64,000 nt of DNA, from NCBI RefSeq assembly GCF_000009985.1, contig NC_007626.1, positions 806,001 through 870,000 of the forward strand, written 5' to 3'. The position numbers and the translations under genes were made by a program. Origin of the DNA: Paramagnetospirillum magneticum AMB-1 (lineage in GTDB: Bacteria; Pseudomonadota; Alphaproteobacteria; Rhodospirillales; Magnetospirillaceae). How positions within the stretch are numbered: the stretch's first letter is position 1; each line of letters begins with the position of its first letter. The notes under the pieces are model-generated. The model had not been told where the DNA came from. It worked only from the letters and a program-made list of their open reading frames with translations, and did not search any database. Of the stretch, positions 35,033-43,254 are shown piece after piece.

Positions 35033-36886
35033 ATGGAAATGACCAAGAGCGGTATTCCTGGCGGGACCACCATGAACGCCAAATTGCTGGCGTGGGTCGA
35101 CGAGATGGCGCATTTGTGCCGCCCGTCGGGCATCCATATCTGCGACGGCTCCCAGAAGGAATACGATGCCCTGTGCGAGATGATGGTGGCCGGTGGCACC
35201 ATGATCAAGCTGAACCCGGCCAAGCGCCCCGGTTCGTATCTCTGCCGCTCGGACCCCCGCGACGTGGCGCGCGTCGAGGACCGCACCTTCATCTGCTCGC
35301 ACAACAAGAACGACGCCGGCCCCACCAACAACTGGGTCGAGCCGCGCGAGATGAAGGCCCGCATGACCAAGCTGTACGACGGCTGCATGAAGGGCCGCAC
35401 CATGTACGTGGTGCCGTTCTCCATGGGTCCGCTGGGCTCGGACATCGCCCATATCGGCGTGCAGATCACCGATTCCGCCTATGCCGCCGCCAACATGCGC
35501 ATCATGACCCGCATGGGCCAGCCGGTGCTCGACATCCTGGGCACCGACGGTGATTTCGTGCAGTGCCTGCACTCGGTGGGCAAGCCCCTGGCCGAGGGCG
35601 AGAAGGACGTCGCCTGGCCCTGCAATCCCGACAACATCACCATCGCCCACTTCCCCGAGGACCGGCAGATCTGGTCGTTCGGCTCGGGCTACGGCGGCAA
35701 CGCTCTGCTGGGCAAGAAGTGCTTCGCGCTGCGCATCGCCTCGGCCATGGCCCGCGACGAGGGCTGGCTGGCCGAGCACATGCTGATCGTCGGCGTGGAA
35801 AGCCCCAAGGGCGAGAAGACCTATGTGGCCGCCGCCTTCCCGTCGGCCTGCGGCAAGACCAACTTCGCCATGCTGGTTCCGCCCAAGGGCTTCGACGGCT
35901 GGAAGATCTACACCGTCGGCGACGACATCGCCTGGATCAAGCCCGGCCCCGATGGCCGCTTCTATGCCATCAATCCGGAAGCCGGCTTCTTCGGCGTGGC
36001 TCCCGGCACCGGCGCCACCACCAATCCCAGCGCCATCGCCGCCTGTGCCAAGAACTCCATCTTCACCAATGTCGCCATGACCGATGACGGCGACGTGTGG
36101 TGGGAAGGTCTGACCGACGAGGCTCCCGCCCATCTGATCGATTGGAAGGGCAACGACTGGACGCCTGAGTCCAAGGACCCGGCCGCCCATCCCAATTCCC
36201 GCTTCACCGCGCCGGTCGCCCAGTGCCCCAGCGTCGACCCCGATTGGGAAAATCCGGCGGGCGTGCCCATCTCGGCCTTCATCGTCGGCGGCCGTCTGTC
36301 CAAGAACGCCCCCCTGGTGGTCCAGAGCTTCAACTGGGCTCACGGCGTCTATCTCGGCGCCACCATGGGCTCGGAGGCGACCGCCGCCGCCGTCGGCCAG
36401 GCCGCCATCCGCCGCGATCCCTTCGCCATGCTGCCGTTCTGCGGCTACAACATGGCCGATTACTTCAACCATTGGCTCAACATGGGCCGCGCCGTGAAGA
36501 ACCCGCCGCCGATCTTCCGGGTGAACTGGTTCCGCCGCGACGAGAACAACAAGTTCATGTGGCCGGGCTATGGCCAGAACATGCGTGTTCTGAAGTGGAT
36601 CGTCGACCGCGTCGGCGGCAAGGCCAAGGCGGTGGAATCGCCCATCGGCCTGGTGCCCCAGTACGAGGACATGGACTGGAACGGCCTCGACTATCCGCGC
36701 GACAAGTTCAAGGACCTGATGCGCATCGACCGCGACGCCGGCGTCGCCGACGCCCGCAGCCAGGAAGAGCTGTTCGACAAGTTCTTCGACCGCGTGCCGA
36801 AGGAAATGCTGTTCGAGCGTGAACTGCTGAAGTCTCGCCTGTGGCGCGCTCCCGCCGTGTGGGAGATGGCCAGCGAGAAGATCTGA
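35033..36886 (+). CDS. pckG: Phosphoenolpyruvate carboxykinase (GTP)
   Basis: Converts oxaloacetate and GTP to PEP, CO2 and GDP for gluconeogenesis. It is 617 residues, the GTP-dependent family rather than the ATP-dependent PckA common in many alphaproteobacteria. The P-loop is FPSACGKTNFA near residue 270. The Mn-binding segment GDDIAWIKPG and the guanine-binding FRVNWFRRDENNKFMWPGYG are present. GGAG stands just before the ATG. A classical terminator follows. The 244 bases upstream include an AT-rich block (TAATCTTAAAAATGGG), probably its promoter. Confidence 0.97.
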   Translation: MEMTKSGIPGGTTMNAKLLAWVDEMAHLCRPSGIHICDGSQKEYDALCEMMVAGGTMIKLNPAKRPGSYLCRSDPRDVARVEDRTFICSHNKNDAGPTNNWVEPREMKARMTKLYDGCMKGRTMYVVPFSMGPLGSDIAHIGVQITDSAYAAANMRIMTRMGQPVLDILGTDGDFVQCLHSVGKPLAEGEKDVAWPCNPDNITIAHFPEDRQIWSFGSGYGGNALLGKKCFALRIASAMARDEGWLAEHMLIVGVESPKGEKTYVAAAFPSACGKTNFAMLVPPKGFDGWKIYTVGDDIAWIKPGPDGRFYAINPEAGFFGVAPGTGATTNPSAIAACAKNSIFTNVAMTDDGDVWWEGLTDEAPAHLIDWKGNDWTPESKDPAAHPNSRFTAPVAQCPSVDPDWENPAGVPISAFIVGGRLSKNAPLVVQSFNWAHGVYLGATMGSEATAAAVGQAAIRRDPFAMLPFCGYNMADYFNHWLNMGRAVKNPPPIFRVNWFRRDENNKFMWPGYGQNMRVLKWIVDRVGGKAKAVESPIGLVPQYEDMDWNGLDYPRDKFKDLMRIDRDAGVADARSQEELFDKFFDRVPKEMLFERELLKSRLWRAPAVWEMASEKI

Positions 36887-36914
36887 ACGGTCTTTCCGTT
36901 ACAAGTTTGAAGAT

Positions 36915-36941
36915 CCCCGCCCGGCAACGGGCGGGGTTTTT
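36915..36941 (+). terminator. Rho-independent terminator of pckG
   Basis: CCCCGCCC (36915-36922), loop GGCAAC, GGGCGGGG (36929-36936), then TTTTT. This is a textbook intrinsic terminator 28 bases after the pckG stop. Confidence 0.93.
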
Positions 36942-36988
36942 CATGACCAAGTATCTTTAAATTCGTCCCTCGCCGGTCGCCTGCCGCC

Positions 36989-37390
36989 CTATTCCGCCGC
37001 CTTGTCGCCCAGGGGCTTGGCGGGGTAGGGGGAGACGGCCTGGCCGACATTGCGCATCTGCGGCTGGTCGCCGGCCGACCAGGAATGGAAGCGCAGCGTG
37101 CCGTCGGGGCTGAACATCAGGCCGGCTTCGTTGCTTTTGACGTTCCAGCCGCCCCAGACCTGGGACGCCATCGGCACGAAATTGACCGCCCGGGTGTGCG
37201 ACGTCTGGGCCACATAGACCAGCATGCGCGAGCCGTCGGGCAGGGTTTCATCGCGATCGGGCGTTCCCAGCAGGGTGAAGGCTTCGGCCACCGTCGACTT
37301 GCCGCTACGCAGTTGGGCCAGTTTGTCGGGATCGACGCCCGAACATCCCGCCACCGTCACCGCCATTGCAACCGCCAGCCAAATTCGCAT
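36989..37390 (-). CDS. SmpA/OmlA (BamE)-like lipoprotein
   Basis: A 133-residue outer-membrane lipoprotein candidate. The signal peptide ends in lipobox VAGC (Cys near residue 16). The body carries the SmpA/OmlA pattern DKLAQLRSGKSTVAEAFTLLGTPD, in which a helix-turn before G-x-P is diagnostic of BamE-type folds. It ends in an Ala/Lys-rich stretch. BamE proper tends to be shorter and linked to other genes, so this may be a paralogue rather than the BAM complex member. Confidence 0.75.
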   Translation of the reverse strand: MRIWLAVAMAVTVAGCSGVDPDKLAQLRSGKSTVAEAFTLLGTPDRDETLPDGSRMLVYVAQTSHTRAVNFVPMASQVWGGWNVKSNEAGLMFSPDGTLRFHSWSAGDQPQMRNVGQAVSPYPAKPLGDKAAE

Positions 37391-37543
37391 GGAACCGCTC
37401 CCCGTCTGATGCGGGCGTATCATGGCCCAAGCTGGCGAGCCGGGCAATCGCGGGAAGGGGACAATACTTCGTCGGTCTTGACTCGCGACGGGCGGCGACC
37501 CAAGCATGATGGCTCTGCCTGTTCCGGTTTGGGGTATCCCGTC

Positions 37544-38149
37544 ATGAAGCTGCGTTATTCCACCACCTCGCCCTATGCCCGCAAGTGCTGGGTGGTCGCC
37601 GTCGAGACCGGGCTGGAGCCCCGTCTCGAATTCGTGCTGACCAATGCCTGGTCGCCCGACACCGATCTGACCCGGGACAATCCCCTTTGCAAGGTGCCCG
37701 CCCTGATCACCGAAGGCGGCGAGGCGCTGTTCGATTCCCCCGTCATCTGCGAGTACCTGGACTCGCTTCATGACGGCCAGAAGCTGTTCCCCGCCGCCGG
37801 CGGGGCGCGCTGGGAGCAACTGCGTCTGGCCGCCCTGGCCGACGGCATTCTGGACGCGGCGCTGGTCAAGCGGCTGGAGGCCACCATGCGGCCCGAGGAC
37901 AAGCGCTGGAGCGACTGGACCGACCGCCAGACCCGGGCCATCGTCCGGGCGCTGGACGTGATGGAAGAGGAATGCGCCGGCTGGGGGCGCGACTTCCTGA
38001 TCGGCCAGATCGGCGCGGCGGTGGCGCTGGGCTATCTCGACTATCGCTTCGCCGCCGAGGACTGGCGCGCCGCCCATCCCAAGCTGGCCGCCTGGTTCGC
38101 CGAGGCGATCAAGCGCCCCTCCATGGTCAAGTCCGAGCCCAGGGACTGA
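37544..38149 (+). CDS. Glutathione S-transferase family protein
   Basis: A 201-residue GST. The N-terminal thioredoxin-like domain has YSTTSPYARKCWVVAVE and the cis-Pro/Ser motif KVPALITEGGEALFDSPVICEYLD. The helical C-terminal domain includes FLIGQIGAAVALGYLDYRFA. It resembles the YibF-type GSTs. Substrate unknown. It begins a four-gene, tightly spaced run (GST, cupin, lipoprotein, HAD phosphatase) whose members overlap or abut, suggesting one transcript. It diverges from the lipoprotein gene at 36989. Confidence 0.92.
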   Translation: MKLRYSTTSPYARKCWVVAVETGLEPRLEFVLTNAWSPDTDLTRDNPLCKVPALITEGGEALFDSPVICEYLDSLHDGQKLFPAAGGARWEQLRLAALADGILDAALVKRLEATMRPEDKRWSDWTDRQTRAIVRALDVMEEECAGWGRDFLIGQIGAAVALGYLDYRFAAEDWRAAHPKLAAWFAEAIKRPSMVKSEPRD

Positions 38150-38151
38150 TC

Positions 38152-38577
38152 ATGCCGGATGCGGAGGCCATCATCGCCCGGCTGGGCCTGCAGCCCCATC
38201 CCGAAGGGGGGCATTACGCCGAGACCTGGCGCCATGTCCCCGAGGGGGGGGGACGGGGGGCGGGCACCGCCATCTACTATCTGCTGAAGGCGGGCGAGCG
38301 GTCCCACTGGCACCGGGTCGACGCCACCGAGATATGGCACTACCATGCCGGCGATCCGTTGCGCCTGCTGCTGTCCGAGGATGGGCGCGGCGTGCGCGGC
38401 GTGCTGCTGGGCCCGGATGTCCTGGCCGGACACATGCCCCAGGTGATCGTGCCGCCGGGCTGCTGGCAGGCCGCCGAGCCGACCGGGGCCTGGACCCTGG
38501 TGGGATGCACCGTGTCGCCAGCCTTCGAGTTCGGCGGCTTTGAAATGGCCCCCAAGGGATGGAGCCCGGGACAATGA
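38152..38577 (+). CDS. DUF985 cupin-domain protein
   Basis: A 141-residue single cupin. The segment GLQPHPEGGHYAETWR near the N-terminus and SHWHRVDATEIWHYHAG as cupin motif 1 are typical of DUF985 (YML079-like) proteins. Candidate metal ligands are the two His and Glu of motif 1. The ending CTVSPAFEFGGFEMAPKGW is the conserved family tail. The reaction is unknown; carbohydrate or small-molecule binding has been suggested for the family. Two bases follow the GST stop, and the next gene overlaps by four. Confidence 0.85.
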   Translation: MPDAEAIIARLGLQPHPEGGHYAETWRHVPEGGGRGAGTAIYYLLKAGERSHWHRVDATEIWHYHAGDPLRLLLSEDGRGVRGVLLGPDVLAGHMPQVIVPPGCWQAAEPTGAWTLVGCTVSPAFEFGGFEMAPKGWSPGQ

Positions 38578-39050
38578 CCTTACGCGTGCTTGCCGTCGCC
38601 TTTTCCCTGTCGCTGCTGGCCGCCTGCGCCGGATCGGACAGCGTCAGCAACCGGCTGCCGCCGGGCTTCGTCTCCAATGCCGCCGAGATCGTCGCCGGCG
38701 CTGATTGGGCCGCGCCGGAGGAGGTGCGGATCACCATCGCCGACCACGCCTTCCGGCCGGCGGAGTGGGTCTTTCACCGCGACCGGGCCACCCGGCTGGT
38801 GCTGGTCAATGCCACCGAGTCCGATCACGGCCTCAAGGCCCGCGCCTTCTTTACCGATATCGCGGTGGAAAGCGTGCGCGGCGGCGGGCAGGTCCTCAAG
38901 GGGCCGTGGATCGAGAGCCTGGCCATTCCTGCGGGCGAAACCAAGGAATTGTGGTTCGTGCCGGCCAGATTCGGCTCATACTCATTCGAGTGTTCCGCCG
39001 TCGGCCACCCGTCCCTGGGCGAGCGCGGCGTCATCGACGTGGTGCGCTGA
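38574..39050 (+). CDS. Cupredoxin-like lipoprotein
   Basis: A 158-residue exported lipoprotein with lipobox LLAAC (Cys near residue 16). The mature part has a cupredoxin beta-sandwich pattern: VRITIADHAFRPAEWVFHRD, TRLVLVNATESDHGLKA with a candidate His ligand, then PAGETKELWFVPARFGSYSFECSAVGHPSLGE, where Cys and His are spaced as in a type-1 copper site. It may carry copper in the periplasm. Start overlaps the cupin stop (ATGA). Metal binding is inferred from the ligand pattern only. Confidence 0.7.
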   Translation: MTLRVLAVAFSLSLLAACAGSDSVSNRLPPGFVSNAAEIVAGADWAAPEEVRITIADHAFRPAEWVFHRDRATRLVLVNATESDHGLKARAFFTDIAVESVRGGGQVLKGPWIESLAIPAGETKELWFVPARFGSYSFECSAVGHPSLGERGVIDVVR

Positions 39051-39051
39051 C

Positions 39052-39717
39052 ATGATGAATCAGGTTGCCGCTCTGATCTTCGACGTGGACGGCACCTTGG
39101 CCGAGACCGAGGAGGCGCATCGCTATGCCTTCAACCGGGCCTTTTCCGAGGCCGGTCTCAATTGGACCTGGAACCAGGAAACCTACCGGAAGCTGTTGAA
39201 GGTGTCGGGCGGCAAGGAACGGATTCTGGCCTTCGCCCCCGATGCCTCGCCCGAGCTGGTGGCTGGGCTGCACAACCGCAAGAACCAGATCTACACCAAG
39301 ATGGTGGATAGCGGGCAGGTGTCGTTTCGCCCCGGCGTGGAATCGCTGATCTCCTCGGCGCGGGCCCAGGGGCTGAAGCTGGCGGTGGCCACCACCGCAA
39401 CGCGGGCCAATGTGGAAACCCTGCTGGGGGCGCGCAAGGCCTTCTTTCACACCATCGCCTGCGCCGAGGACGTGCGCAGGAAGAAGCCCGACCCGGAGGT
39501 CTACGCCCTGGTGCTCAAGCGCCTGGACCTGCCAGCCGACAAATGCCTGGTGCTGGAGGATTCTGTCAACGGCGTGACGGCGGCCACCACCATCGGCCTC
39601 AAGGTGGTGGTGACCCCCAGCCTTTATACCAAGGGGCAGGATTTCTCGGCCGCCGCGGCGGTGCTCAAGGATCTGAGCGGGATCACCCTGGCCAAGCTGA
39701 TTGAGCTCAAGGGCTGA
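39052..39717 (+). CDS. HAD-superfamily phosphatase (CbbY/phosphoglycolate phosphatase-like)
   Basis: A 221-residue haloacid-dehalogenase-like hydrolase. The nucleophile motif is FDVDGTLAETEEAH (D10 and D12), motif II is AVATTATRANV, and motif III/IV is KKPDPEVY...LVLEDSVNG. The cap and early motif, with the E-E-A-H, resemble CbbY (xylulose/ribulose-bisphosphate phosphatase). No Rubisco genes are in the window, so CbbY function is not implied. Start ATG 39052; another ATG follows one codon later. Confidence 0.88.
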   Translation: MMNQVAALIFDVDGTLAETEEAHRYAFNRAFSEAGLNWTWNQETYRKLLKVSGGKERILAFAPDASPELVAGLHNRKNQIYTKMVDSGQVSFRPGVESLISSARAQGLKLAVATTATRANVETLLGARKAFFHTIACAEDVRRKKPDPEVYALVLKRLDLPADKCLVLEDSVNGVTAATTIGLKVVVTPSLYTKGQDFSAAAAVLKDLSGITLAKLIELKG

Positions 39718-39816
39718 GACGGGTGCAGCACGTCATCACGATCTTCAAAGATTCTTCACGGTTACGCTGATAGGCTCCCGGTCGTCGACCCCGGTCTTCT
39801 TCATCACGGAAATTCC

Positions 39817-41313
39817 ATGGCTCAACTTGATGTACTGATCGTGACGCCTCCGTCCCGCCTGGAGGTCTATCAGAATTTGAGCAATGACTTCGCGGCCATC
39901 GAGCCCCCCGTCTGGGGCGGGCTGATCGCCGAGTTTTTGCGGAGTCGCGGAGTCGCGGTGGCCATGCTCGATGCCGAGGCCCTGAAGCTGACCCACGAGC
40001 AGACCGCCGAGCGCATCGTTGCCGCCCAGCCGCTGGTCACGCTGATCACCATTTACGGCCAGCAGCCCTCGGCTTCGACCCAATGCATGCCCGCCGCCAC
40101 CAAGACCGCCCGCCTGGTCGCCGAGAAGGGCAAGGGCCGGTTGGCGACCATCGCACTGGGCACCCATCCCTCGGCCCTGCCCAAGCGGACCCTGGAGGAA
40201 GAGCCCTTCACCTATGTCTGCCAGGGCGAGGGGCCTTACACCCTGCTGGAGCTGGTCCGGGCATTGAAGAGCGACGGCGACCTCGGCGCCGTCCCCGGCC
40301 TGTGGTACCGCGACCGTGACGGCAAGGTGCGCTCTAACACCCCGGCGCCGCTGATCAGCGACCTGGACGCGGAGCTGCCGCGTCAGGCGCTGGACCTGCT
40401 GGACATGAGTCTTTACCGCGCCCACAACTGGCATTGCTTCGGCAATCTGGACAGCCGGGATTCCTACGCCTCGCTGCAGACCAGCCTGGGCTGCCCGTTC
40501 AAGTGCTCGTTCTGCTGCATCAACGCCCCCTTCGGCGTGAACAAGATCCGCACCTGGAGCCCGGACAACGTCATCGCCCAGATCGACGAGATGGTGCTGA
40601 AATACGGCGTCAGGAACATCAAGATTCCCGACGAGATGTTCGTGCTGAACCCCAAGCACGTGCTGGGTATCTGCGACAAGCTGATCGAGCGCGGCTACGG
40701 CCTCAACCTCTGGGCCTATGCCCGCGTCGACACCCTGAATGACGATGCCATGCTCGACAAGCTGAAGGCGGCCGGCATCAACTGGCTGGGCCTGGGCATC
40801 GAATCGGGCTCCAAGTACGTGCGCGACGGGGTGACCAAGGGGCGCTTCGGCAATCTCGACATTTCCGCCGTAGTCCGCCGGGTCCGCGACAAGGGCATTT
40901 ACGTGGGGGCGAATTATATCTTCGGCCTGCCCGACGATACCCTGGAAAGCATGCAGGAAACCCTGGATCTGGCCATCAGCCTCAATACCGAGTGGGCCAA
41001 TTTCTACTGCGCCATGGCCTATCCGGGGTCGCATCTCTACGAGATGGCCAAGGAGCAGAATCTGCCGTTGCCCGATGATGCCGGGGGGCCGGGCTGGATC
41101 GGCTATGCGCAGCACAGCTTCGACTGCCTGCCGTTGCCCACCGCCACGCTGTCGGCCCAGCAGGTCCTGGATTTCCGGGATCAGGCGTTCACCCGCTATT
41201 TCACCAATCCGGATTATCTCGAGATGATCCGCAAGACATTCGGCGAGCGGGCCATGGCCCATGTCCGGGACATGACCGGCCACACGCTGCCCCGCCGCCA
41301 TCGCCAGAACTAA
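39817..41313 (+). CDS. B12-binding-domain radical SAM protein
   Basis: A 498-residue protein with an N-terminal cobalamin-binding-type domain (VLIVTPPSRLEVYQN, GVAVAMLDAEAL) and a central radical SAM domain with the cluster motif CPFKCSFCC near residue 228. Later segments WLGLGIESGSKYVRDGVTKG and YIFGLPDDTLESMQETLDLA are standard in this class. The B12 domain lacks an obvious DXHXXG motif. Such enzymes often methylate or rearrange sugars or other precursors. It is the first gene of a sugar-type island, 28 bases before the ThDP enzyme, so they are probably co-transcribed. Confidence 0.9.
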   Translation: MAQLDVLIVTPPSRLEVYQNLSNDFAAIEPPVWGGLIAEFLRSRGVAVAMLDAEALKLTHEQTAERIVAAQPLVTLITIYGQQPSASTQCMPAATKTARLVAEKGKGRLATIALGTHPSALPKRTLEEEPFTYVCQGEGPYTLLELVRALKSDGDLGAVPGLWYRDRDGKVRSNTPAPLISDLDAELPRQALDLLDMSLYRAHNWHCFGNLDSRDSYASLQTSLGCPFKCSFCCINAPFGVNKIRTWSPDNVIAQIDEMVLKYGVRNIKIPDEMFVLNPKHVLGICDKLIERGYGLNLWAYARVDTLNDDAMLDKLKAAGINWLGLGIESGSKYVRDGVTKGRFGNLDISAVVRRVRDKGIYVGANYIFGLPDDTLESMQETLDLAISLNTEWANFYCAMAYPGSHLYEMAKEQNLPLPDDAGGPGWIGYAQHSFDCLPLPTATLSAQQVLDFRDQAFTRYFTNPDYLEMIRKTFGERAMAHVRDMTGHTLPRRHRQN

Positions 41314-41341
41314 GGTCAGACTGCATTCCAGTGGAGGTACC

Positions 41342-43183
41342 ATGAAGGTCGGTGATTACGTCATCAATCGGCTCGCCGAAGAGGGCATCGACAAGATTTT
41401 CGTCGTCTACGGCGCGGCCAACGGCGATCTGATCGACGCGTTCACGCGGACGAACAAGACCGAGTATGTGGCGACCATGCACGAGCAGGGCGGCGGCTTC
41501 GCGGCCGAGGCCTATGCCAAGATCAAGGGTATCCCCGGCGCCACCATCGCCACCAGCGGTCCCGGCGGGCAGAACCTGCTCACCTCCATGGGCAATTGCT
41601 TCTACGATTCGATCCCCTGCGTCTTCATGACCGGCCAGATCAATTCCCAGTTCCTGCGCCCCGACCCTTCCATCCGCCAGGTGGGCTTCCAAGAGACCGA
41701 CATCGTCGGCATGGCCAAGCCGGTGACCAAATACGCCAAGATGATCACCTCGGCGGCGGAAATCCGCTACGAGGTGGAAAAGGCCCTGTTCATCGCCAAG
41801 GAAGGCCGTCCGGGTCCGGTCCTGCTGGATATTCCGCTCAACATCCAAAAGCAGGACATCGATCCGGACAAGCTGTTCGGCTTCGACACCGTGGCCGCCC
41901 AGCGGTCGTGGAACCTGGACGCGGTGGACGCGGCCATCGACACCTATCTGGCCGATCTGGCCAAGTCCAAGCGCCCGACCATCATGGTGGGCGGCGGCGT
42001 CCGCCTCGCCAATGCCGTCGACGATCTGGTGGAGCTGGGCGAGGTGCTGGGCGTTCCCATGTTCCCGACCTGGAACGCGCTGGACGTGGTGACCTCGGAC
42101 CTGCCCCAGTACGGCGGCCGCATCGGCACCTATGGCGGAGCCGGGCGTAATTTCGGCATCCAGAATTCCGATCTGCTGCTGGCGGTGGGCTCGCGCATTT
42201 CGGGGCGCATCACCGGCGGCAACATCCATTCCTTCGCCCGCGAGGCCAAGAAATACGTGGTCGACGTGGACGAGACCCTGCTGCAGAAGCATCTCCAGCA
42301 GGTTCCCCTCGACGTCAATGTGCTGTGCGACGCCGGAATCTTCCTGCGCCGTCTGGTGGCCCGGGCCAAGGCTCTGCGCGCCAATGGCGGGTTGGGCGAC
42401 CACAAGGCCTGGCTGTCCAAGGTGCTGGACTGGCGCGACCGCTACGATCCCGTGCTGCCCGAATTCTTTGAGCAGAAGGGCACGGTCCACCCCTATGCCT
42501 TCGTCCGCAAGCTGTCGGAGATGATGAAGGGCGGCGATATCGTGGTCGGCGATTGCGGCGGCAATATCGTGGTGACCAGTCATGCCTTCGAGACCAAGCG
42601 CGGTCAGCGCCTGCTCACCAACAACGGCAATTCGCCCATGGGCTTTTCGTTCGCCGGCGCCATGGGCGCCTGGTTCGCCGCGCCCAATAATCAGGTCGTC
42701 TGCATCATTGGCGACGGCGGCATGAACATGAACATCCAGGAACTGCAGACCTTCGTGAATTACGGGGTCAAGGTGAAGACGTTCATCCTCAACAACCACA
42801 TCTACGGCATCACCAAGGCCTATCAGGAAACCAACTTCAACGGCCGGGCCGAGGCCTGCGGTCCCAAGGGCTATGCGCCGCCGGACTTCGTCAAGATCGC
42901 CCAGGCCTACGGGGTCAAGACGGTGACCATCGAGACCCAGCAGGAGATGGAAGCCAAGATCGCCGAGGTTCTGGCCGCCGATTGCGCCGTGGTCTGCGAC
43001 GTCAACATGCACGAGTACCACACCTACGAGCCGCGTATCTTCGGCTGGAAGACTCCCATCGAGGACATGTACCCCTACCTGCCTCGCGACGAGTTCCGCG
43101 CCAACATGCTGATCGAGCCCCTGGACGATTGGCAGAATCCCGCCTATCCCGACGTCGTTCAGAAGAAGACTCTGGACCCCTGA
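41342..43183 (+). CDS. Thiamine diphosphate-dependent enzyme, acetolactate-synthase-like
   Basis: A 613-residue ThDP enzyme with the three domains of the acetolactate synthase/benzoylformate decarboxylase fold. Catalytic Glu48 is in MHEQGGGFAAEAYAK, the pyrimidine domain follows, and the ThDP/Mg motif is GDGGMNMN to LNN (24 residues between). It is not linked to ilv genes, and no small subunit is nearby. It lies directly upstream of a ColD-like gene, where a C-C bond-forming (YerE-type) or decarboxylating role on a keto-sugar is more likely than branched-chain amino acid synthesis. That role is inference. Confidence 0.9.
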   Translation: MKVGDYVINRLAEEGIDKIFVVYGAANGDLIDAFTRTNKTEYVATMHEQGGGFAAEAYAKIKGIPGATIATSGPGGQNLLTSMGNCFYDSIPCVFMTGQINSQFLRPDPSIRQVGFQETDIVGMAKPVTKYAKMITSAAEIRYEVEKALFIAKEGRPGPVLLDIPLNIQKQDIDPDKLFGFDTVAAQRSWNLDAVDAAIDTYLADLAKSKRPTIMVGGGVRLANAVDDLVELGEVLGVPMFPTWNALDVVTSDLPQYGGRIGTYGGAGRNFGIQNSDLLLAVGSRISGRITGGNIHSFAREAKKYVVDVDETLLQKHLQQVPLDVNVLCDAGIFLRRLVARAKALRANGGLGDHKAWLSKVLDWRDRYDPVLPEFFEQKGTVHPYAFVRKLSEMMKGGDIVVGDCGGNIVVTSHAFETKRGQRLLTNNGNSPMGFSFAGAMGAWFAAPNNQVVCIIGDGGMNMNIQELQTFVNYGVKVKTFILNNHIYGITKAYQETNFNGRAEACGPKGYAPPDFVKIAQAYGVKTVTIETQQEMEAKIAEVLAADCAVVCDVNMHEYHTYEPRIFGWKTPIEDMYPYLPRDEFRANMLIEPLDDWQNPAYPDVVQKKTLDP

Positions 43184-43254
43184 GCAGGTTGGCGCCGCTC
43201 TGACCGGCGGCGCCTCTTGCCATTACCTGTCCCTGGATCGGCCGAGGAAAATCC

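Noticed and set aside
41342..43183. ThDP enzyme as IlvB of branched-chain amino acid synthesis
   Set aside because: No IlvH subunit or ilv gene nearby, and it sits between a radical SAM gene and colD. The biosynthetic enzyme cannot be excluded by sequence alone but context argues against it.
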